The position numbers were made by a program, and so were the translations under genes. Positions 56,943 through 63,272 of a stretch of 64,000 bases of DNA are shown here, piece after piece (within the stretch, counting starts at the first letter, position 1; each line of letters starts with the position of its first letter). The notes beneath the pieces are model-generated. The model had not been told where the DNA came from. It searched no databases and saw only the letters and a list, made by a program, of their open reading frames with translations. This stretch comes from Vreelandella glaciei (GTDB lineage: Bacteria > Pseudomonadota > Gammaproteobacteria > Pseudomonadales > Halomonadaceae): positions 62,001 through 126,000 of the forward strand of contig NZ_JACCDE010000009.1 in the NCBI RefSeq assembly GCF_013415125.1, written 5' to 3'.

Positions 56943-57971
56943 CTAGCGGCCGTAGTGCCTAACGATAAACACGACCTTACCTTGAACGCCGCCTTGCATG
57001 GCTCTCTGATGCGCAGCCGATGCTTCTGCCAACGAATAGGTACTGTCGATCACGACCCGAATGGTGTGGTCGTCAAGCAAGCGACCGGCCTGTGCCAGCA
57101 GCATTCCGTTTGAGTGCACCTGTAGTGAGGAAACCGTAATCCCTAGCCTGTCGGCTTCATCCCTGGCAGAAAAGTCCAAGGGGTTGACCAGAAAGAGCGA
57201 GCCGCTTGGTTTAATAATGCTGAGAAAGCGTTCCATGTTCGGCCCACCCACAGCGTCAAGCACCAGATCCACGTCATGTGCGACCGTTTCGGCGGCTGCC
57301 TTGGTGTAATCAATGAAGTCGTCAGCGCCCAGCTCGCGAAGCAGCTCTTCATGCTTGCCTGAGGCAACCGCGATCACATGCGCCCCTTTCCATTTAGCGA
57401 CTTGAACCGCTAAATGCCCCACGCCACCGCCAGCCCCATTGATCAAGACGGTCTTGCCTTCGAGCGGGACAGGCACATGCCGGAATGCCTGGAATGGGTT
57501 GGGTCGGTCTTGACCAGGGTCAACCAGAAACTGCCAGGCAGTAAGCAGTGACATCGGGGCACCTGCTGCCTCGACATGAGAAATGCTCTTTGGCTTCAAC
57601 GCTAGTTGGCTTTCAGGAACGCTGACATATTCGGCATAGGCGCCGCTGCCCGTCATCAGGTCTTCGGGAAAACGCACCATTGCAAAGACGTGGTCACCTA
57701 CGCTGACCTTGAAAACCTCGTCGCCAATGGCAGCAACGACGCCTGACACATCAGTGCCTAATATCATCGGGAAGTGTGGGCTAGGCTGCCATTCTGGCGG
57801 TAGCGCCCGATAGCCGTCGCGCAGGTAAAGGTCTGGTGGGTTAATGCTTGCCGCATGAACTTGGATAAGCACTTCACCGGCTTGTACTTCGGGGCGAGGC
57901 GTATCTTCGTAACGCAAGACCTCTGGGCCACCGAAACTATGCAGCTGCACTGCTTTCATCATCTCGTTCAT
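56943..57971 (-). CDS. NADPH:quinone oxidoreductase-like MDR protein (zinc-free)
   Basis: 342 residues from the ATG at 57971, with GAGG five bases upstream. The frame extends to a TTG at 57986. MDR/quinone-oxidoreductase features: MKAVQLHSFGGPEVLRYEDT, GTDVSGVVAAIGD and the nucleotide motif GKTVLINGAGGGVGHLAVQV. Zinc ligands are absent. It reduces quinones or enals with NADPH. Divergent from a LysR gene 89 bp away, a common regulator-target layout. Confidence 0.9.
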   Translation of the reverse strand: MNEMMKAVQLHSFGGPEVLRYEDTPRPEVQAGEVLIQVHAASINPPDLYLRDGYRALPPEWQPSPHFPMILGTDVSGVVAAIGDEVFKVSVGDHVFAMVRFPEDLMTGSGAYAEYVSVPESQLALKPKSISHVEAAGAPMSLLTAWQFLVDPGQDRPNPFQAFRHVPVPLEGKTVLINGAGGGVGHLAVQVAKWKGAHVIAVASGKHEELLRELGADDFIDYTKAAAETVAHDVDLVLDAVGGPNMERFLSIIKPSGSLFLVNPLDFSARDEADRLGITVSSLQVHSNGMLLAQAGRLLDDHTIRVVIDSTYSLAEASAAHQRAMQGGVQGKVVFIVRHYGR

Positions 57972-58060
57972 CACAACCTCACTCAAGAATAGTCACAAGA
58001 CAAAGTGTAAGGAGGTTCCTTGCCGTTGATAATGGTGCGTAGATTCGTTTTAATAGTTCC

Positions 58061-58963
58061 ATGAAGGAACAAATCGGATTGGAACGCCTCACGGGGCTTA
58101 TCGCATTTGCACGCGCCGGCTCTTTAGGCAGCTACACCGCTGCGGCGCGCTCGCTGTCTGTTTCGCCCTCTGCGATCAGTAAAAGCATCCAGCGGTTGGA
58201 GCGTCACTTCGGCGTCTCTCTTTTCACGCGTACGACACGCTCGCTGTCTTTCACGGCCGAGGGCCGCGACTTGCATGGGCGTGTGCTAGAGCTGCTGCGC
58301 CAGGCAGAAGAAATAGAGCAGGTAGTGAAGTCTGCTCGTTCCGAGCCCGCAGGCACGTTACGAATTGCGACATCACTTCCACTGGGTCTGCACCTGATTG
58401 TTCCTGCTATTACGGACTTTCGAACACGCTACCCAAAGGTGACGATCGACCTGCGGCTGAGCGACCACATCGTCGGTATGGTTGAAGAGAGCATTGATCT
58501 TGCAGTGCGGATCGGTGACCTTGCGGATTCGTCACTGTTGTCCAGGCGACTCTCACCTTACAGGCTCTCTTGCTACGCTTCGCCAGACTACCTGGCTAGG
58601 TATGGTGCTCCCGAGCATCCAGATGAACTGGTGGAGCACGAAACGATCAATTTGCGCTACCAAAGTACGGGGCAAATGTTTCGCTGGCCGTTCCGGATCG
58701 GTGAGAAGGAGGTCGAGATAGTGCCATCTTCCCCTGTCATCGTTGATTCAAGCGAAGCTGTCATAGCCGCTATGACAGCGGGGGCAGGCATTGGTATGGC
58801 TGCAAGTTTCATGGCTGCCCCGCGGGTTAGGCGAAAGGAACTGGTGCCACTCCTGCCCGACTTCGATGTAGAGCGGCATAATATCGTTGCACTATGGCCG
58901 CAGAGTCGTCGCACCAACCCCGCTGTACGCGCCTTTATCGATATGTTGATCGAAAGACTCTGA
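58061..58963 (+). CDS. LysR-family regulator divergent from the oxidoreductase
   Basis: 300 residues. The HTH is typical ([20 protein letters not shown], then [20 protein letters not shown]). The effector domain is of the CrgA/DmlR-like subgroup ([32 protein letters not shown]). It likely controls the divergent quinone oxidoreductase. Confidence 0.92.
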   Translation: MKEQIGLERLTGLIAFARAGSLGSYTAAARSLSVSPSAISKSIQRLERHFGVSLFTRTTRSLSFTAEGRDLHGRVLELLRQAEEIEQVVKSARSEPAGTLRIATSLPLGLHLIVPAITDFRTRYPKVTIDLRLSDHIVGMVEESIDLAVRIGDLADSSLLSRRLSPYRLSCYASPDYLARYGAPEHPDELVEHETINLRYQSTGQMFRWPFRIGEKEVEIVPSSPVIVDSSEAVIAAMTAGAGIGMAASFMAAPRVRRKELVPLLPDFDVERHNIVALWPQSRRTNPAVRAFIDMLIERL

Positions 58964-59058
58964 ATAGATTGGTGTCGTTTCGATGAGTGCTATTTTGACG
59001 GCGGCTGCTGGCCGAAAGCTCACCAGTATTGTTGTTCCCCGTTCCTTTGCAACCGTGT

Positions 59059-59353
59059 GGCATCTACAGCCAGCGTGGCCAGTTGTGTGTCGCGCAGGGC
59101 AAGGGCAAGATCGCATTGGTGTTGCTACCGGCGGCCCTGATCGATCGCTTGCGCGATACTGGCGTGCCTATTCACGCTGCCGCACAGCCTTAATGGCTGG
59201 GTTCAGCTTCATCCTGAGGTGATTCACCGGTTGCTGTCCCAGAGTGCTTGGCACACGTTGCGTACTTTCGGACGAAAACCCAAACGCCTTGACGGCGAGT
59301 CCATCCCCTTACAGCAGACTTGGCTATCCGGCCCGCTAGCGGGTCGTGGCTAA
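59059..59353 (+). pseudogene. Degenerate ORF of unknown origin
   Basis: One frame reads QLCVAQGKGKIALVLLPAAL and IDRLRDTGVPIHAAAQP to a TAA at 59191. After a frameshift another frame reads HPEVIHRLLSQSAWHTLRTF and GRKPKRLDGESIPLQQTWLS to a TAA at 59351. Together they look like the tail of one inactivated gene, perhaps from a mobile element, but I do not recognise it. Between 59354 and 59549 I see no gene. Confidence 0.5.
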
Positions 59354-59549
59354 GCTCGTCCCTATGATGGATTTTAGCCATCAGGCGCGCTACATTGGGT
59401 TAACTTAGGTTCGGGGACACTGAAAATGATGGCGAAACTCACCACTAGAGCGCGTTACGACAGACATGTATACACACGGCTTGGTACCTCAGGCCGCCTG
59501 TCAGTCAATACAGTCCCCTATTAAATAGCTACCGGATGGACGCGCCTTA

Positions 59550-59608
59550 GTCCAACAGGCATTTATACGCCATGCTCCGCACAGCGTATAAATGCTTAAC
59601 TGTTAGAA
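59550..59608 (+). other. attC site before the membrane-protein cassette
   Basis: R'' GTCCAAC fits RYYYAAC exactly, and R' is GTTAGAA at 59602. Perfect 12-bp inner arms GCATTTATACGC (59559-59570) and GCGTATAAATGC (59584-59595), with an asymmetric TTAA bulge on one side as in real attC sites. 59 bp. The best-formed site in the array. Confidence 0.85.
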
Positions 59609-59621
59609 ATCACGGATAAAT

Positions 59622-59993
59622 ATGAGCAATAACTGGCATCAAGAAGAAACTTATAAATCCATGATCCAGATTAGCTCTGTTGTCATGAAATTTATTTTCA
59701 CTGCAAATGGAGGCGCTGCTGTTGCGTTGCTTACATTCATGGGGCAGCTACGTGCAAAGGATATTGCGCCTCCAGAGCTATCTTGTGCGCTTTTGTTCTT
59801 TTTGCTTGGTGTATTATTTGGTGGTTTAACAGCAGCTTTTAGCTACATGACGCAACTCACTCTGTTCAGAGAAGGTAAAAGTGAGTTACCCCCAAATAAA
59901 CATCACATACCAATGCGTATTGCTGCATTATTTGCGTTATTTGGCATAGTATCTTTCGGTGTGGGCTCATGGTTAGCTGTCGGTGCCATATAA
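59622..59993 (+). CDS. Small cassette-encoded membrane protein
   Basis: 123 residues starting 13 bp after the attC R' box. Three TM helices (FTANGGAAVALLTFMGQL; CALLFFLLGVLFGGLTAAFS; IAALFALFGIVSFGVGSWLA) and a short polar N-terminus (NNWHQEETYKSMIQISS). Similar anonymous membrane proteins are frequent in integron cassettes. No function assigned. Its stop abuts the next attC. Confidence 0.75.
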   Translation: MSNNWHQEETYKSMIQISSVVMKFIFTANGGAAVALLTFMGQLRAKDIAPPELSCALLFFLLGVLFGGLTAAFSYMTQLTLFREGKSELPPNKHHIPMRIAALFALFGIVSFGVGSWLAVGAI

Positions 59994-59994
59994 T

Positions 59995-60047
59995 TTCTAA
60001 CAAGTTGCAGCAGTTCGTACCTCGCGCCGCTGTGCAAAGCGTTAAAT
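59995..60047 (+). other. attC site before the DUF6998-like cassette
   Basis: R'' TTCTAAC and R' GTTAAAT (60041-60047). The arms TTGCA-G-CAG / CTGTGCAA pair apart from an extrahelical G. 53 bp. R' overlaps the next start codon. Confidence 0.8.
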
Positions 60048-60508
60048 GCCTATGATCGATCAAGATAAACTCCGGGCCTTGGTTAAGCAGCTCTATACCA
60101 CGGTCAACGAGTTAGAGGCCATGTTTCCGGACAGACACTTCACCCCGGATGGCCATATGGTTGGCAGTTTAGGTGAATGCCTCGTGGCCGACGCATACAA
60201 TCTCGATCTCAAGACGGCATCCAACAAAGGCTATGACGCTGTCACCGAAAGCGGCTTGGAAGTTGAGATCAAGGCTACGCAATCCAACTCTGTTGCATTC
60301 CCGGGGGCAGCCGCAGCATACGATTATCATTAAGATCCTGCCTGACGGTACATTTGAGGAAATCTACAACGGGCCAGGAGCCCTTGTTTGGGAGCAGTTC
60401 AAAGGGAAACAACTACCGAGTAACGGCCAGTTTCAAATCTCTCTTAACAAACTCCGGCAACTCAATCAAACAGTGACTCAAGCAGACCTTGTACCTAGAG
60501 CCATTTAA
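60046..60508 (+). pseudogene. DUF6998-like cassette gene with a frameshift
   Basis: The first frame gives 95 residues (TPDGHMVGSLGECLVADAYN, GLEVEIKATQSNSVAFPG). After a GGGGG run near 60302 the family-like sequence goes on in the next frame (IIIKILPDGTFEEIYNGPGA, LVWEQF) to a stop at 60506-60508. Joined, it is about 153 residues. The family is tentatively DUF6998, function unknown; the IKATQ strand recalls nuclease folds. The frameshift could be real or a sequencing error. Confidence 0.75.
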
Positions 60509-60553
60509 CAGGGCACATCAGTTCGTGGTCGATGGTTGCCGTCAGCGTTAGCT
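60503..60553 (+). other. attC site between the DUF6998-like and GIY-YIG cassettes
   Basis: R'' ATTTAAC fits RYYYAAC and contains the upstream stop codon. R' is GTTAGCT. It shares GGCACATCAGTTCG with the site at 60963. 51 bp. Confidence 0.8.
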
Positions 60554-60578
60554 ATTTTTGAGATAAAAAGTAGGTTGA

Positions 60579-60950
60579 ATGACTAGAAGAAAAGCAAATC
60601 AATACTTTCACGTTTACATCCTCGTTAGCCAAAGTGCTGAGAGCGTGGTTAAGGTGGGCAAGGCAAATAATCTCAGCCGCACTCGTTCACTTGCTCGTAT
60701 GGGATACGCTGGAAGACATGATTGGTCACACATTGCGAGCTTTCCCATGAATTCGAATCATGAAGCTCTAGCACTGGAAAGTCTGGTTATCGCCAAACTA
60801 TCCAATCAAGGCTATAAGCTACCAAGGATGTCCTGGACAAACCTTATTAACGGAAAGCCTAGCTATGCGGACGAGTGCTTTTCGTGCAGTGCAGAGCATG
60901 CAATAACCGTAGCCAATGAGATGGCATCGCTAATAGAGCAACACATTTGA
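60579..60950 (+). CDS. GIY-YIG-like (T5orf172-type) nuclease-fold cassette protein
   Basis: 123 residues. FHVYILVSQSAESVVKVGKA followed by NNLSRTRSLARMG fits the YIL...VKVGKT-N-RxxxL pattern of GIY-YIG/T5orf172 domains, with Glu in ALALESLVIAKL as the possible catalytic acid. It may cleave DNA or be an inactive relative. Starts 25 bp after an attC R' box and ends 13 bp before the next site. Confidence 0.65.
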   Translation: MTRRKANQYFHVYILVSQSAESVVKVGKANNLSRTRSLARMGYAGRHDWSHIASFPMNSNHEALALESLVIAKLSNQGYKLPRMSWTNLINGKPSYADECFSCSAEHAITVANEMASLIEQHI

Positions 60951-60962
60951 AGCTGTGGCTAC

Positions 60963-61017
60963 AGCTAACAAGGCACATCAGTTCGCCGCCGGACGCCACT
61001 GTGTTTCGCCGTTAAAT
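60963..61017 (+). other. attC site before the second duplicated cassette
   Basis: R'' AGCTAAC and R' GTTAAAT (61011-61017). The inner part GGCACATCAGTTCG is shared with the site at 60503. 55 bp. The duplicated sequence begins in its R' box. Confidence 0.82.
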
Positions 61018-61244
61018 CAGTAGTGATATCGAAGCTGGGCGATAAGCAAAGCGTCATCCGTGACTTTGTAAACCATTCGGTGTTCTTCCTTGATTCGTCG
61101 AGACCAATAACCGGCGAGGCTGTGTTTAAGAGGCTCTCGTTTGATCTCTTTGATGAGCTTGTTGATCCGGTTAAGAACCTTCTTGTGGGTTTTCTGCCAG
61201 TACAGAGTGCCTTCCCAGGCGTTCTCGGAGAAGAGGAGCTTTAT
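61017..61244 (-). pseudogene. yoeB toxin pseudogene, start codon lost and internal deletion
   Basis: The minus strand encodes KLLFSENAWEGTLYWQKTHK, KVLNRINKLIKEIKREPLKH, SLAGYWSRRIKEEHRMVYKV, TDDALLIAQLRYHY and a stop, clearly YoeB. The start codon is ATA (61242-61244) instead of ATG. About a dozen residues usually present between KREP and PLKHS (the PFxGIGKPE segment) are missing. The stop codon touches the attC R' box. Confidence 0.88.
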
Positions 61245-61310
61245 TCAAGAAGTTCCTCTTCTGACCACCACTTCGCTCCAGTTCGGCAACACTGCAATGC
61301 TCGCCATATT
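61241..61310 (-). pseudogene. yefM antitoxin C-terminal relic
   Basis: Upstream of the yoeB relic the minus strand reads SVAELERSGG in one frame and SEEELLE-stop in the next, the end of a YefM-type antitoxin broken by a one-base shift. Its stop (TAA, 61241-61243) overlaps the lost toxin start, as in intact yefM-yoeB pairs. The DNA-binding N-terminus is gone. Confidence 0.65.
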
Positions 61311-61555
61311 GATGAACCGTTTTCGGCTCTGAGTCGATGACCGAAGCGCCTCTACCTTGGGATAGAGGAACTTTCTTGCAACAAAAGTTTACTTTTCGTA
61401 ACCGAGTCATCCTTGTTGTCGAACAGTGTTCTTCCTATGTTTGATACGTGTGAATCAAACGACTATCACCTTGCGTGAATCAAGGCAGGATCGCCTTTCA
61501 ATATCATGACGATTCATAGAATCTTTCATAGCAAGTCGTCACAAGGAGAATACAC

Positions 61556-62161
61556 GTGCAGCTCAGAACCTTACTTACTGCCTCGTTTGCCTCTACCGCT
61601 CTGCTCGCCACGGCACCGTCGGCATTCGCCGCACCCAATGCTGATGGACTCTATCTGGGCATCGGTACTGGTTTCAGCTCGTTGGAGAACGACGACGACG
61701 AAGTCGGCGATTTCATCTCCGATGGTGCCGAAGACTTTGATCTGGATGATGAAGAAGACAACGGCTTTAAAGGTTTCGTCGGCTACGAATTCAATCCTTA
61801 CTTCGCTACCGAAATCTTCTATGCCGATCTTGGTCGTACGCGCCTGAGGGGTAATAGTGACGCCAATACCGATTTGGAATCCGACGCCTACGGGGCGAGT
61901 CTGGTCGGTCAATTGCCCATCACCTCCTGGTTTACCGCCTTTGCCAAGGCCGGTGTGGCCAAGTGGCAAACCAACGTCGACGGTAACCTTGGCGGTGCTA
62001 GCGTTGATCTTGAAGATCAGGACGGCACCGATCCGGTCTACGGTGTTGGCGCGCAGTTCAACTTCGACCCCTTCCTGGTCCGTGCCGAATACGAGCGCTA
62101 CGACTTCGACAGCGACTATCAGATCGACTCCTTTACCGCATCAGCCGGTTTCCGCTTCTAA
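61556..62161 (+). CDS. Acidic outer-membrane beta-barrel protein, copy 2
   Basis: 201 residues from a GTG with AAGGAG upstream, same length and architecture as copy 1 at 56159 and differing at residues 2, 3, 140 and 189. Most nucleotide differences are silent. The open frame is intact in both copies, so both are probably still selected. About 170 bp of conserved leader upstream is shared as well. Confidence 0.88.
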   Translation: MQLRTLLTASFASTALLATAPSAFAAPNADGLYLGIGTGFSSLENDDDEVGDFISDGAEDFDLDDEEDNGFKGFVGYEFNPYFATEIFYADLGRTRLRGNSDANTDLESDAYGASLVGQLPITSWFTAFAKAGVAKWQTNVDGNLGGASVDLEDQDGTDPVYGVGAQFNFDPFLVRAEYERYDFDSDYQIDSFTASAGFRF

Positions 62162-62191
62162 CCGTCAATTTGTTTTGCCATGTGCGATATC

Positions 62192-62222
62192 AGCGCCGGG
62201 GCGAGCCCCGGCGCTGTCGTTT
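62192..62222 (+). terminator. Terminator of barrel gene copy 2
   Basis: Eleven-bp stem AGCGCCGGGGC / GCCCCGGCGCT with a 2-nt loop, then GTCGTTTT. Confidence 0.85.
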
Positions 62223-62356
62223 TATCTCGTGCAATCCTTGCATACTTCCAGGTGGCACGCCGCCAGCGTTGCTAAGGCGCTTTCCTCAGCTCGCACCGGT
62301 GTTACCCGGCAATCTATTATTAAGGTTCGGTTGGTTGGGCGTTTTCAGATAGAAGC

Positions 62357-62410
62357 TGCTAACAAGCCGCTTAATGGAAACGCAGCAAGCGGAACACATT
62401 AGCGTTATTA
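62357..62410 (+). other. Possible attC site at the right end of the array
   Basis: TGCTAAC (R''-like, 62357-62363) and GTTATTA (R'-like, 62404-62410) flank CCGCTT...AAGCGG inner arms. 54 bp, weaker fit than the sites at 59.5-61.0 kb. Confidence 0.5.
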
Positions 62411-62474
62411 CAAGATACGGGAGCAGGTGATGCCAGGAGTGGAAATCCTGTAAGCGACCAGTGAAGATTCGGCT

Positions 62475-62635
62475 TTGATCCCTAAGTTTGTCGTGGAGCT
62501 GGCAACTTATGAAAAAGCAGAACATGAAATATTAGCGACCGTCGCGGATATAGAAAGTGCTTTATTTGGCGGTAATACGACGTCAAGGCTGTTATCTGTT
62601 ATTTCAGTAACGAACCTATTAGCTTTGCCGTTTGA
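62475..62635 (+). pseudogene. Truncated, frameshifted GNAT acetyltransferase relic
   Basis: LIPKFVVELATYEKAEHEIL and ATVADIESALFG match the start of small GNAT acetyltransferases. The continuation DVKAVICYFSNEPISFAV is in another frame and ends at a TGA (62633-62635), where intact proteins continue with YFFNYSTW-type sequence. Frameshift and truncation make it inactive. Confidence 0.7.
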
Positions 62636-62710
62636 TGCGAAAAACCAATGCATGGCAGCCTTTACCCATCCATGTCAAAATTAAGGGATAAACGAACGAG
62701 AGGTTTCACC

Positions 62711-62935
62711 ATGAATCTTCAAAGCATTGAAGACGAGGCGCTTCATCTCCCTAAAGAGCAGCGGGCCCAGTTGATACAGCGATTGGTTCTTAGCCTGGAA
62801 TCTCCATCAGATGAAGAGCTTAGGTCTGACTGGTTGCTTGAGGCTCGTCGAAGAGCAGAAGAGCTCGATAGTGGCGCGGTTCAAGCTGTGTCCGGTGATG
62901 AAGTCATGAAAAAGGCTCGAGCGCTCATTAAATGA
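62711..62935 (+). CDS. Addiction-module antitoxin (RelB-like, small helical type)
   Basis: 74 residues from the ATG at 62711. Helical and acidic, with IEDEALHLPKEQRAQLIQRL and LVLSLESPSDEEL, the pattern of the TIGR02574 addiction-module family. The stop overlaps the toxin start by 4 bp (ATGA). It should bind and neutralise the downstream toxin and repress the pair. Confidence 0.88.
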   Translation: MNLQSIEDEALHLPKEQRAQLIQRLVLSLESPSDEELRSDWLLEARRRAEELDSGAVQAVSGDEVMKKARALIK

Positions 62936-63225
62936 AATATGCCTTTCACCCGGCAGCGGAAGCAGAGTTTCTGGAATCAGTCGGTTACTATGAATCGAAG
63001 CTTCAAGGCTTGGGTAATGCCTTGATTAAGGAATTTGAGGCTCTTGCCGAATTGATTGGCGAGTCACCAAAAGGCTGGCAGGTCGAATTAGAGCCAGACA
63101 TTCGCAGAGCCCCGCTTCACCGATTTCCGCTATCCATCGTATATCGAGAACAACCACGCGTTTTTCAAATACTAGCCGTTGCCCATGACCGGAGGCGGCC
63201 CCAGTACTGGCTTGATAGGCTCTAG
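62932..63225 (+). CDS. RelE/ParE-family toxin
   Basis: 97 residues. Typical ParE/RelE sequence: KYAFHPAAEAEFLESVGYYE, then APLHRFPLSIVYREQ and ILAVAHDRRRPQYWLDRL. Targets may be gyrase (ParE-like) or ribosome-bound mRNA (RelE-like), not decidable here. It is an intact pair with the upstream antitoxin. Confidence 0.9.
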   Translation: MKYAFHPAAEAEFLESVGYYESKLQGLGNALIKEFEALAELIGESPKGWQVELEPDIRRAPLHRFPLSIVYREQPRVFQILAVAHDRRRPQYWLDRL

Positions 63226-63233
63226 AAAAAGCG

Positions 63234-63262
63234 TTTACGGCGGTCGTTGTAACCGCCGTAAA
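63234..63262. terminator. Terminator-like hairpin between the toxin and aldo-keto reductase genes
   Basis: An 11-bp stem TTTACGGCGGT / ACCGCCGTAAA with a 7-nt loop between convergent genes, without a strong T run. Confidence 0.7.
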
Positions 63263-63272
63263 TAGCGCGCCC

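Larger units (their letters stand above)
61012..62279. repeat. Duplicated cassette, copy 2
   Basis: Partner of 55793-56882. It retains more of the toxin-antitoxin relic and is followed by a possible attC at 62357, so it is probably closer to the original cassette. Confidence 0.9.
53415..62410. mobile_element. Integron-type gene cassette array without integrase (CALIN-like)
   Basis: Six attC-like sites and three weaker candidates, of roughly 40-100 bp, each with an ...AAC-type R'' end, a GTTRRRY-type R' end (often GTTAAAT or GTTAG) and imperfect complementary arms. They separate short genes that mostly share the plus orientation and start right after a site. The cassettes differ in base composition (53.5-55.0 kb is AT-rich). 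No tyrosine recombinase, attI or Pc promoter is in the window. An oxidoreductase-LysR pair and a degenerate gene (56.9-59.4 kb) interrupt the array. Confidence 0.75.

Noticed and set aside
61023..61340. 105-codon plus-strand ORF before the second barrel gene
   Set aside because: It is the antisense shadow of the yoeB/yefM relic; the minus strand carries the recognisable protein.
53415..62410. A prophage or conjugative element as explanation for the accessory region
   Set aside because: No structural, packaging, replication or transfer genes are seen, and no tRNA-linked attachment site. The repeated attC-like sites fit a cassette array better.
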